From Acidobacteriota bacterium (GTDB lineage Bacteria; Acidobacteriota; Terriglobia; Bryobacterales; Bryobacteraceae), in NCBI GenBank assembly GCA_018268835.1, contig JAFDVU010000039.1:1-44845 (forward strand): a stretch of DNA of 44,845 nucleotides, read 5' to 3'. The position numbers and the translations under genes were made by a program. Positions 9,273-16,531 of this stretch are shown here, one piece after another (positions within the stretch are counted from its first letter, which is position 1; each line of letters starts with the position of its first letter). Under the pieces are notes generated by a model that was not told the DNA's origin, searched no databases, and was given only the letters and a program-made list of their open reading frames with translations.

Positions 9273-10505
9273 TTACACGCGCGATTTCACGAGCACTTCA
9301 CGCAAGCGGCGCGCGACGATCATGTCCTCGCCCGGTTGCAGCATCCACACTCCGACCACGATCGTGTTCGCATCGGTTGTGATTCCCGCGGACGCGCCGG
9401 TAGCGCGTCCGGTGGACGGGTTCAGTTCGATGGAGGGCTTGCCCGCGCGCAATTCCATCATCACGTCGCGCGGCGAGATCTTCAGGCGCGCCTGATCGTA
9501 GCGGATCGACAGGTGCGGCACGTGGTTCGCCACCGGGGGCACGGAGATCTCCGTGCGCAGTCCGGGCAGATCCTTCAGGTGGGCCGCGATGCGTTCAGCC
9601 CGCCGCCGAAACTCCTTCTCCATGACTTCGTCGGTCTGGCTGAGCAGCCAATCCACGGCGGCGACCATCCCCACGATCTGCTCCTTGGCCACCTTCATTC
9701 CGCGGCCTACCCCGTCGTACGGATTGTTGTTGGCCGCCGCGGCGGCGATCAGGTCCTTGCGGCCCAGCAGCAGGCCTGCGTTCTGCGGCCCGCGGATGCC
9801 CTTGCCGCCGGAGAAGGTCACCAGGTCGAAGCCCATCTTCGTGTAGTTCCAAAGGTTCGCGATCGGCGGCATATCCGCAGCGGCGTCGTTGAAGGACGGG
9901 ACCTGGTGGGCATGGGCCACGCGGATCCAATCCTCCCGCGAGATGGAGCCTTCTTCGGCGGCGTTGTAGAAATGCGCCATCACCGTGCGCGGGCCGAAGG
10001 CCGCCTCGTATCCGGCGAGCGTCTCCACTTCGACGAACCGGATGCCGGCACAGAGCAGCGCTTCGTCGTAGCCGTAACGGTGGGCCTTCTGAATGATCAC
10101 CTCGTTCTTCAGGTGCGCTGCTTCCGCGGGAATATCGCGGATGCTGCAGCGGTTCGCCGTCATCACACAGGCCGCTGTTCCCAGCGTGAGTGCCGACGCC
10201 GCGCCCGCCGTTACCATGGCCGCCTCGCACTGCAGTTTGCGCGCCAGATAATCGCCCGCGGCTTTCTGCAACTCCACCAGTCGCACCGGATTCAGCGCTG
10301 CGCGCGCCACCGCCGCCTGCACCGGCGGCGGCATGATGGATGCCGTCAGATTGGTGTACGTGCCGGCCGCGTTGATGATCTTGGTGACGCCAAGCTTGTC
10401 ATAGTAGTCTTCGCCCGCCGGCGCGCCGGACGCCCCCGCGGCGGAGGCGCTCCACAACGGAAACTGGCCGAGGAAGCCGAAGAAGTTTCTGCGTCCGAGC
10501 TTCAT
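9273..10505 (-). CDS. SelA-like fold-type I PLP enzyme with Tat-type leader
   Basis: A 410-residue protein of the SelA/DgaE family (selenocysteine synthase-like, D-glucosaminate-6-phosphate ammonia-lyase-like). It has the INAAGTYTNL opening, MVTAGAASALTLGTAAC near residue 100, FNDAAADMPP and the PLP-lysine motif FSGGKGIRGPQNAGLLLG (Lys235). The N-terminus MKLGRRNFFGFLGQFPLW followed by a small-residue stretch looks like a twin-arginine leader. Tat export of a PLP-loaded enzyme is unusual but chemically reasonable. No tRNA-Sec or selD is present, so genuine selenocysteine synthesis is unlikely; an amino-sugar-acid lyase or aldolase-like role is inferred. An AGGAG site lies 5 bases before the ATG. 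It heads the leftward block 6483-10505. Confidence 0.82.
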   Translation of the reverse strand: MKLGRRNFFGFLGQFPLWSASAAGASGAPAGEDYYDKLGVTKIINAAGTYTNLTASIMPPPVQAAVARAALNPVRLVELQKAAGDYLARKLQCEAAMVTAGAASALTLGTAACVMTANRCSIRDIPAEAAHLKNEVIIQKAHRYGYDEALLCAGIRFVEVETLAGYEAAFGPRTVMAHFYNAAEEGSISREDWIRVAHAHQVPSFNDAAADMPPIANLWNYTKMGFDLVTFSGGKGIRGPQNAGLLLGRKDLIAAAAANNNPYDGVGRGMKVAKEQIVGMVAAVDWLLSQTDEVMEKEFRRRAERIAAHLKDLPGLRTEISVPPVANHVPHLSIRYDQARLKISPRDVMMELRAGKPSIELNPSTGRATGASAGITTDANTIVVGVWMLQPGEDMIVARRLREVLVKSRV

Positions 10506-10754
10506 GCTGACTCCTGTGCGATTCGTTTCCCCTTACTGTAAGGCCTGTAACCGCCATTGAAAAGGGTCAAGAGCCGGAACCACGCGCCGCTGTGCCATCG
10601 CAGAAGCGGTAGCATTCGCACTCTTTTGGATATCGCTGTCTGTCCCGGTGGGGCTATCATGTCTTGTGGCCGTTCAGCCGCGCATCGGATGGCGATGATA
10701 CGGCGCACACACCCGTGCCGAAGCTGTGAATTTCTTCTAATAAGGAGGTTCCCA
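10506..10754. other. Divergent intergenic region between SelA-like gene and aqpZ
   Basis: This 249-bp region must hold promoters for both directions. I could not name a convincing -35/-10 pair for either. Near its right end is the strong AAGGAGG ribosome site of aqpZ (10742-10748). The open frame that reaches back to 10557 in the aqpZ phase has no family-like residues and is not part of the gene. Confidence 0.5.
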
Positions 10755-11462
10755 ATGCCCTTGAGCAAAAGAGCAGCCGCGGAGTTCATCGGTACCTTCT
10801 GGCTGGTTTTCGGAGGGTGCGGCAGTGCCGTACTGGCCGCCGCGTTTCCAAACCTGGGTATAGGTTTTGCAGGTGTGGCTCTGGCCTTCGGATTGACGCT
10901 GCTGACTATGGCGTTCGCTATCGGCCACATATCGGGGTGCCACATTAACCCTGCGGTTTCCGTAGGTTTGGTGGTGGGGAAACGCTTCCCCGCCGCGGAA
11001 CTGCCGGCATATGTAATCGCACAGGTCCTGGGCGCGATCGCGGCGTCAGCCGTCCTGTACGTAATAGCCAGCGGCAAGGCCGGCTTCGACCTCGCGGGCG
11101 GATTCGCCTCCAACGGCTACGGCGCGCATTCGCCGGGCGGATACTCGCTGGTCGCATGCCTCGTGGCGGAGATCGTCCTCACCTTCTTTTTCCTGATCAT
11201 CATTCTCGGCGCTACGGACCGCCGCGCGCCCCAGGGGTTCGCGCCCATCGCCATCGGCCTCGGACTCACGCTGATTCACCTGGTCGGGATTCCGGTCACG
11301 AACACGTCCGTCAATCCCGCGCGCAGCACCGGACCCGCGCTGTTCGCCGGTGGGTGGGCGTTGGAGCAACTCTGGCTGTTCTGGGTAGCGCCGATCGTGG
11401 GCGCCGCGCTGGCGGGCATCATTTATCCGCTCTTCGCCGGCGAACCGGAGACCAGGCGCTGA
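10755..11462 (+). CDS. aqpZ: Aquaporin Z, MIP-family water channel
   Basis: A 235-residue inner-membrane channel with six transmembrane segments and both half-helix NPA motifs: HINPAVS (Asn65) and [12 protein letters not shown] (Asn187). The Arg after the second NPA and the LIHLVG histidine match the narrow selectivity filter of water-specific AqpZ rather than the wider glycerol facilitators. The start at 10755 is fixed by AAGGAGG at 10742-10748, 6 bases upstream; the longer frame lacks homology. mscL follows 58 bp downstream and a DUF481 gene after that, so this looks like an osmotic-adaptation unit of water flow, pressure valve and outer-membrane protein. Confidence 0.96.
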   Translation: MPLSKRAAAEFIGTFWLVFGGCGSAVLAAAFPNLGIGFAGVALAFGLTLLTMAFAIGHISGCHINPAVSVGLVVGKRFPAAELPAYVIAQVLGAIAASAVLYVIASGKAGFDLAGGFASNGYGAHSPGGYSLVACLVAEIVLTFFFLIIILGATDRRAPQGFAPIAIGLGLTLIHLVGIPVTNTSVNPARSTGPALFAGGWALEQLWLFWVAPIVGAALAGIIYPLFAGEPETRR

Positions 11463-11520
11463 TACGGTTCTCGATCTACTTGCTGATGCTGAATTCCCAT
11501 TACAGAAAGGACAAACGTAC

Positions 11521-11961
11521 ATGTTGAAGGATTTCAAAGCATTCGTAATGCGGGGCAACGTCCTCGACCTGGCCGTCGCGGTAATCATCGGCGGCGCGTT
11601 CGGCGCCATCGTCACCTCTTTGGTGAACGACGTCGTCATGCCGCCCATCGGCCTGCTCCTCGGACATATGGATTTCAAAGACCTGTTCATCAGCCTGAGC
11701 GACAAATCGTTCCCGACCCTCGCGGCAGCCAAAGCCGCCGGAGCGCCGGTCATCGCCTACGGCCAGTTTATGAATACGGTGATCAATTTCCTGATCGTGG
11801 CGTTCGTCATTTTCCTGGTCGTGCGCTCGGCGGCGAAATTGCAGCGGAAACCGGAGCCCGCGCCGGCCGCTGCCCCGACCACCAAGGATTGCCCGTATTG
11901 CTGCACCTCAATCGCCATCGCGGCGAAGCGGTGCCCGAATTGTACGTCCCAACTCAGCTAA
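11521..11961 (+). CDS. mscL: Large-conductance mechanosensitive channel with C-terminal zinc ribbon
   Basis: A 146-residue protein. Its first 105 residues are a standard MscL: the N-terminal [20 protein letters not shown] helix and TM1, a periplasmic loop, and TM2 ([19 protein letters not shown]). MscL pentamers open under membrane tension to release solutes during hypo-osmotic shock. After a Pro/Ala linker ([11 protein letters not shown]) the protein ends in a four-Cys zinc ribbon: C124-x2-C127 and C138-x2-C141. This replaces the charged helical bundle at the C-terminus of E. coli MscL. An AGAAAGGA site precedes the ATG. It is the second gene of the aqpZ block; the next gene starts 17 bp after its stop. 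Confidence 0.96.
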   Translation: MLKDFKAFVMRGNVLDLAVAVIIGGAFGAIVTSLVNDVVMPPIGLLLGHMDFKDLFISLSDKSFPTLAAAKAAGAPVIAYGQFMNTVINFLIVAFVIFLVVRSAAKLQRKPEPAPAAAPTTKDCPYCCTSIAIAAKRCPNCTSQLS

Positions 11962-11978
11962 ACGGAGACCAACAGGCC

Positions 11979-13052
11979 ATGGAGAACCAAGTCTCGGTGT
12001 CGAAGACCGTCTGTACGCTGGTGTGCGCGCTGTGCGCCGGGTTGTTTCCCGGCGCCGCCTGCGCGGACCAGGTCGTGATGAAGAACGGCGATCGCGTGAC
12101 CGGCAGCATCATCAAGAAAGACGGCAAGACCCTCACCATCAAAACCGACCAGTTCGGCGTGGTCACCACATCCTGGGATCAGGTCGAGTCGGTGAAGACC
12201 GACAAACCGGTGAACGTCGTGCTGCCGGACGGCAAAACCGTGCAGGGCACCATCGTCACCTCGGGCGGCAAGGTGGAGGTCGCGGGCACCGGCGGGACCG
12301 TTAGCGTCGCGCCCGCCGATATCGGCGCCATCCGAAACGCCGACGAGCAGAAGGCCTACGAACGCATGCTGCATCCCGGATTCGGAGAACTGTGGACCGG
12401 CAACGGAACCGTCGGGTTCGCCGGCACCGCGGGCAACGCGAAGACCCTGACGTTCACCACCGGGGTGACTGCTGCGCGCGTCACTAATACCGACAAGACC
12501 AGCCTCTACTTCAACACCATCAAGGCGTCGGCCGTGGTCAACGGCAAAAGCGCGGATACGGCGCAGGCTGTTCGCGGCGGCGTGGCTTACAACCACAACG
12601 CCGGCAAGCGGCTCTTCTTCAACGGATTCAACGATTGGGAATACGACCGCTTCCAGAACCTCGATCTGCGCTTCGTACTCGGCGGAGGCGTGGGCTTTCA
12701 TGCCGTGAAGACCGAACGCGCCACTCTGGATCTGCTCGGCGGCGCGGACTTCAACCATTCCAGTTTCAGCACGCCCTTAACCACCAACGCGGCCGAACTT
12801 TTCTGGGGCGACGATTACAACCTCAAACTAAGCGGCAATACCTCGCTGGTGCAGAGCTACCGCATGTTCAACGACCTCAACAACACCAGCACCTACCGCG
12901 TGAACTTCGACCTCGGCACCTCCACCAAGCTCTATAAGTCGCTGACGTGGAACCTCTCGCTCAGCGACCGCTTCTTAAGCACGCCCGCGCCCGGACGCAA
13001 GACCAACGACTTCCTGTATACGACCGGGCTCGGCATTACCTTCGCGCGGTAA
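11979..13052 (+). CDS. DUF481-type outer-membrane beta-barrel protein
   Basis: A 357-residue exported protein. The start at 11979 follows a GGAG site (11964-11967) just after the mscL stop and gives a signal peptide ending near GAACA/DQ. Residues about 30-115 form small beta units that begin VVMKNGDRVTGSIIKKDGKTL and repeat as VVLPDGKTVQGTIVTSGGKV, the repeat type often found before DUF481. From about residue 130 to the end the DUF481 barrel follows, with alternating strands (GNGTVGFAGTAGNAKTLTF), ending in GLGITFAR. Its function is unknown in the family. Its place behind aqpZ and mscL suggests an envelope or osmotic role. Confidence 0.87.
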   Translation: MENQVSVSKTVCTLVCALCAGLFPGAACADQVVMKNGDRVTGSIIKKDGKTLTIKTDQFGVVTTSWDQVESVKTDKPVNVVLPDGKTVQGTIVTSGGKVEVAGTGGTVSVAPADIGAIRNADEQKAYERMLHPGFGELWTGNGTVGFAGTAGNAKTLTFTTGVTAARVTNTDKTSLYFNTIKASAVVNGKSADTAQAVRGGVAYNHNAGKRLFFNGFNDWEYDRFQNLDLRFVLGGGVGFHAVKTERATLDLLGGADFNHSSFSTPLTTNAAELFWGDDYNLKLSGNTSLVQSYRMFNDLNNTSTYRVNFDLGTSTKLYKSLTWNLSLSDRFLSTPAPGRKTNDFLYTTGLGITFAR

Positions 13053-13070
13053 CGGCCAGGGGAGAGAGTG

Positions 13071-14117
13071 ATGAGAATCTTCATGAGATGGCTTTTGCCG
13101 GCGGCGGCGGTTCTGGCTGCCCAGGCACAAGTTGCCGTCGAAGTGCGGCAGGCGACAATCAGCGGGTCCGGCGGGACATCCGGCAAATGCACGATCGAAG
13201 TGCGGGTGGATATCGCGGCCGAGGTCGATATCCTCGGTGATTCCGGTCGTCTGCGGACCTTGGCCGGACAACCATCCACCTGGAATCGTATGGAGTGCAC
13301 CGGCGCCTTACCCAACTCCATGAGCGATTTCCGCTTCCGCGGGATCGATGGGCGCGGCAGCGTCAAGCTGTTGCAGGACCCGCGCAACAACAATGGCATG
13401 GCGGTGGTACGGATCGACGACCCGCGACCCGGCTCGGAGGGGTACACGTTCGATATCGAATGGAACGGTGCGTCGGGCGGATCCGCCAGCAATGCGTTCG
13501 GGGCTACCGGGACGGGTGGGATCGCGGCGGTGCAACCGGCCGCCGGCGAAGTCGCGGGCAGGTTCGCGCCCGGAGTCCGCGCGGTGCGCCGGATCGCCGC
13601 GGAGCGGGCCATGGACCTCTGCCGTGCCGAACTGCACACCCGCGGCGAGCGCGACTACGGCCTGCGCAACATCGATGTCAACGCAATCGGCGTCGATACC
13701 AATTCCGGCCGCGCCAATTGGATGACCGGGTCGTTCGACGCGGGCGGCGGGTTCATGCGCGTGTCGTCCGGCTACCGCTTCAACTGCGAAATCGACCCCA
13801 ACTCCGGCCAGGTCCGCGCGGTGGAGTTCCTCCGCGCCGATGGAACTCCGCTTCAGTCCGCGTCCGGCGCGGCGCAGGGCGCATTCGACCGGAACCAGGT
13901 CTTCCGCGCGTGCCAGGACGCCGTGGTCGCGCGAGCCCAGCGCGATGGCTACCAGAACGTGGCCTTCGCCTCCACCGCGATCGACAACAGCCGCGGCGGG
14001 CGCGTCGCCGGCACCATCACCACCACCCGCGGACCCGTGACCGATACGTTCGATTTCGGCTGCTCGATGGACTTCAACTCCGCCCGCGTGACGGCCGTGG
14101 ATCTCAATCGGAGGTAG
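13071..14117 (+). CDS. Secreted protein of unknown function with two internal Cys-containing repeats
   Basis: A 348-residue protein with signal peptide MRIFMRWLLPAAAVLAAQAQ. The ATG at 13071 is preferred over the adjoining in-frame GTG at 13068, with GGGGAG upstream at 13059-13064. An N-terminal beta domain (about 20-155) carries one cysteine pair. Two related units follow. One begins RRIAAERAMDLCRAEL and ends FNCEIDPNSGQVRAVEFLR; the other begins RNQVFRACQDAVVARA and ends FGCSMDFNSARVTAVDLNR. Each has a helix with a Cys, a central beta stretch and a closing Cys, so each probably closes a disulphide. I recognise no family. It is 18 bp behind the DUF481 gene and so probably the last gene of the aqpZ-mscL operon. 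Confidence 0.8.
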   Translation: MRIFMRWLLPAAAVLAAQAQVAVEVRQATISGSGGTSGKCTIEVRVDIAAEVDILGDSGRLRTLAGQPSTWNRMECTGALPNSMSDFRFRGIDGRGSVKLLQDPRNNNGMAVVRIDDPRPGSEGYTFDIEWNGASGGSASNAFGATGTGGIAAVQPAAGEVAGRFAPGVRAVRRIAAERAMDLCRAELHTRGERDYGLRNIDVNAIGVDTNSGRANWMTGSFDAGGGFMRVSSGYRFNCEIDPNSGQVRAVEFLRADGTPLQSASGAAQGAFDRNQVFRACQDAVVARAQRDGYQNVAFASTAIDNSRGGRVAGTITTTRGPVTDTFDFGCSMDFNSARVTAVDLNRR

Positions 14118-14145
14118 GTCCTCGCGCCTCCACCGCCGAGCCGCC

Positions 14146-14173
14146 TTTGCCGCGTCCGTCGAAACTGTATACT
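14146..14173 (+). promoter_or_regulatory. Candidate sigma-70-type promoter of the GH31 gene
   Basis: TTTGCC (14146-14151) and TATACT (14168-14173) are separated by 16 bases. The -10 lies 25 bases before the ATG at 14199, so the leader would be short. The region is otherwise free of genes. The same CTGTATACT string occurs before the TonB receptor at 28399. It is read by eye only. Confidence 0.4.
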
Positions 14174-14198
14174 GGCTAGGCAAAACCAGGCCGACGCG

Positions 14199-16460
14199 AT
14201 GAAACGCCCGATCACCCGCAGAGATGCGTTGCGCAGCGTGACCGCCGCGGGTGCTCTCTTCGCGCCCGGGAAAGCGTTCGCGCAACCGAAGCCAATCGAG
14301 ATCGCCGGAAAAGCCGTGGAGATCGGCCTGACCCCGGTCTCGCGCGATACCGTGCGCATCACGATTCAGCCGCTCGAGAACGGCCGGCCGGTACCGGTGC
14401 CGCGGGATGGCGCGCTGAGCCAGGAGGACTTCGGCCGGCCCGCCGCCACGCTGCGCACCCTCGCCGGCGCGCGCAGTGTGAAATGCGGCGCCCTCACCGT
14501 GCGCCTCGCCCGCGATCCTCTCACCATCCGGGTGGAGGGACCGGGCGGCCGCCTGATCCAACAGTTGGAACCGGACCCGGCTACCGGCAGAATCGCCTTT
14601 CTAACAGGCTCCGCCCCCGTCCTCGGTCTCGGCCAGGGTGGACCGCAATTCGATAAGCGCGGCAGCCTGGACCGCATGGGAAGCGGACAGGGCGCATTCC
14701 AACTCGCCACTCACGGTGCCAAGGTGCCGGTCCAGTTTGCAGTGGGAACCTCGGGATGGGCGATGTTCATCCACCACCCGCCGGGCGCGTTCGACTTCAC
14801 GGGAAAGGATGGGGTCTTCGCCCCCGCCACCCCGCACGCCGCGCTGCCCTTCGACGCCTTCGTCATCGGCGCCGCTGAACCCGCCGCCGTCATGCGGGAG
14901 TACGCCGCCCTCACCGGACGTGCGGAGATGGTCCCGCTGTGGTCGCTCGGCTACCAGCAATCGCACCGCACCCTCGATTCGCCGGAGCAGATCATCGAGG
15001 AAGCGAGAATCTTCCGCGAAGAGAAACTGCCCTGCGACGCCATGATCTACCTCGGGACGGACTTCTGCCCCAACGGCTGGAACACCCACAACGGCGAGTT
15101 CACCTGGAACGCCAAAGCCTTTCCCAACCCGGAGGAGACGGTGCGGCAACTCCACGACCTGAATTTCAAGGTCGCGCTGCACATCGTGGTGGAAGGCAGA
15201 CGCTTCAGCGGAACCGTGAAGGATCCCTGCACGGCCGCTCCACTTCCCAGCGGCCGCCTGCCCGATGGGACCTGGCCTCCCGACCGTCAGGTCTCCTGCT
15301 ATTGGCCCGCCCACAAGCCGCTCTTCGACGTGGGCATCGATGGCTGGTGGCCCGACCAGGGCGACGGCTTCGACGGCCCGTCGCGCCTGCTCCGCAACCG
15401 CATGTACTTCGAAGGCCACCGGATGTACCGGCCTAACGAGCGCATTTTTGCCCTGCACCGCAACGGCTACGCCGGCATGGCGCGGTACGCCTCCTTCCTG
15501 TGGTCGGGAGACGTTCAATCCCGGTGGGAGACCCTGAAGACCCACGTCGCGGTCGGCATTAACGCCGGGCTGAGCGGCATCCCGTACTGGGGCACGGATA
15601 TCGGCGGCTTCGTGCCCACCCGGGAATTCACGGGCGAACTCTACGCGCGGTGGTTCCAGTTCGCCGCCTTCAACCCCCTGTTCCGCTCGCACGGACGCGA
15701 GTGGCGCCTGCGCCTGCCGTGGGGCTGGAATCGCGGCGAAATCGGCGGCTTCCGCGAGACGCCCGCGTACAACCCCGACCCCGCGGAATTGCATAACCCC
15801 GCCATCGAACCGGTCTGCCGGAAATATCTCGAGTTGCGCTACCGGTTGCTGCCGTACACTTACTCCGCGGTGAAAGAGACCTGCGAGACCGGCATCCCCA
15901 TCATTCGCGCCTTGTGGCTGCACTACCCCTCCGACGCCGTTGCGGTGGCGCGCGGGGACCAATACCTCTTCGGCCGCGACATTCTGGTGGCGCCCGTGGT
16001 CGAGAAGGGCGCCTCCGCGCGAGAGGTCTATCTGCCGCCCGGCGCCTGGTACGACTTCTGGACCGGCGAGAAACTCGCTGGCGGCCGCGAAATCTCCCGC
16101 CGCGTGGACCTGGACACGATCCCGCTCTACGTGCGCGCGGGCGCCGTGATTCCCTTGGGTCCCGTGAAGCAGCACACGGCGGAACAGGTGGACGCTCCCA
16201 TCGCCCTGACCGTATACCCCGGCGCCGATGGAGCCTTCTCCCTGTACGAGGACGATGGCGTGAGCTTCGACTACCGGAACGGCCGGTTCATGCGCCTGAA
16301 CATCGCGTGGAACGACGGTCGGCGGCGACTGACTATGCGGCTCGCGCCCGGAGCGAAGATGCTCGCGCCGCGGCGGAGGTTCACGGTCGAGATTGCGGGG
16401 CAGCCCGCCGTGCGGGAAATCGTCTTCAGCGGACAGCCCGTGGCCGTGAACCTTCTGTAA
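14199..16460 (+). CDS. Glycoside hydrolase family 31, alpha-glucosidase/xylosidase-like, Tat-type leader
   Basis: A 753-residue retaining glycosidase. GH31 enzymes cleave alpha-glucosyl, alpha-xylosyl or alpha-galactosyl linkages from glycan ends. Landmarks: SLGYQQSHRTL at the barrel start, DGWWPDQGDG with the likely nucleophile Asp386, WSGDVQSRWE with the likely acid/base Asp438, GIPYWGTDIGGF, and RSHGREWRLRLPW. The C-terminal part has the beta-domains and the VYPGADGAFSLYEDDG motif of the family. The N-terminus MKRPITRRDALRSVTAAGALF is a twin-arginine-type leader ending near AFAQ. The nucleophile motif reads WPDQGD rather than the usual WxDMNE, so a divergent specificity is likely. It stands 68 bp before the GH127 gene in the same direction. 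Confidence 0.9.
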   Translation: MKRPITRRDALRSVTAAGALFAPGKAFAQPKPIEIAGKAVEIGLTPVSRDTVRITIQPLENGRPVPVPRDGALSQEDFGRPAATLRTLAGARSVKCGALTVRLARDPLTIRVEGPGGRLIQQLEPDPATGRIAFLTGSAPVLGLGQGGPQFDKRGSLDRMGSGQGAFQLATHGAKVPVQFAVGTSGWAMFIHHPPGAFDFTGKDGVFAPATPHAALPFDAFVIGAAEPAAVMREYAALTGRAEMVPLWSLGYQQSHRTLDSPEQIIEEARIFREEKLPCDAMIYLGTDFCPNGWNTHNGEFTWNAKAFPNPEETVRQLHDLNFKVALHIVVEGRRFSGTVKDPCTAAPLPSGRLPDGTWPPDRQVSCYWPAHKPLFDVGIDGWWPDQGDGFDGPSRLLRNRMYFEGHRMYRPNERIFALHRNGYAGMARYASFLWSGDVQSRWETLKTHVAVGINAGLSGIPYWGTDIGGFVPTREFTGELYARWFQFAAFNPLFRSHGREWRLRLPWGWNRGEIGGFRETPAYNPDPAELHNPAIEPVCRKYLELRYRLLPYTYSAVKETCETGIPIIRALWLHYPSDAVAVARGDQYLFGRDILVAPVVEKGASAREVYLPPGAWYDFWTGEKLAGGREISRRVDLDTIPLYVRAGAVIPLGPVKQHTAEQVDAPIALTVYPGADGAFSLYEDDGVSFDYRNGRFMRLNIAWNDGRRRLTMRLAPGAKMLAPRRRFTVEIAGQPAVREIVFSGQPVAVNLL

Positions 16461-16516
16461 GCGATTACTTGAAATCGTCGCCAACGTGAGCGAGAATGAG
16501 CCAGATTCCGTTTCCC

Positions 16517-16531
16517 GGAGGGCTCCCTGTG
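16517..16531 (+). promoter_or_regulatory. Ribosome binding site deciding the GTG start of GH127
   Basis: GGAGGG at 16517-16522 is followed, after 6 bases, by GTG at 16529-16531, the ideal spacing. It sets the start 33 bases downstream of the first in-frame ATG. Confidence 0.6.

Noticed and set aside
9273..10505. True selenocysteine synthase (selA)
   Set aside because: No selB, selD or tRNA-Sec nearby and a leader peptide is present; a SelA-like paralogue is more likely.
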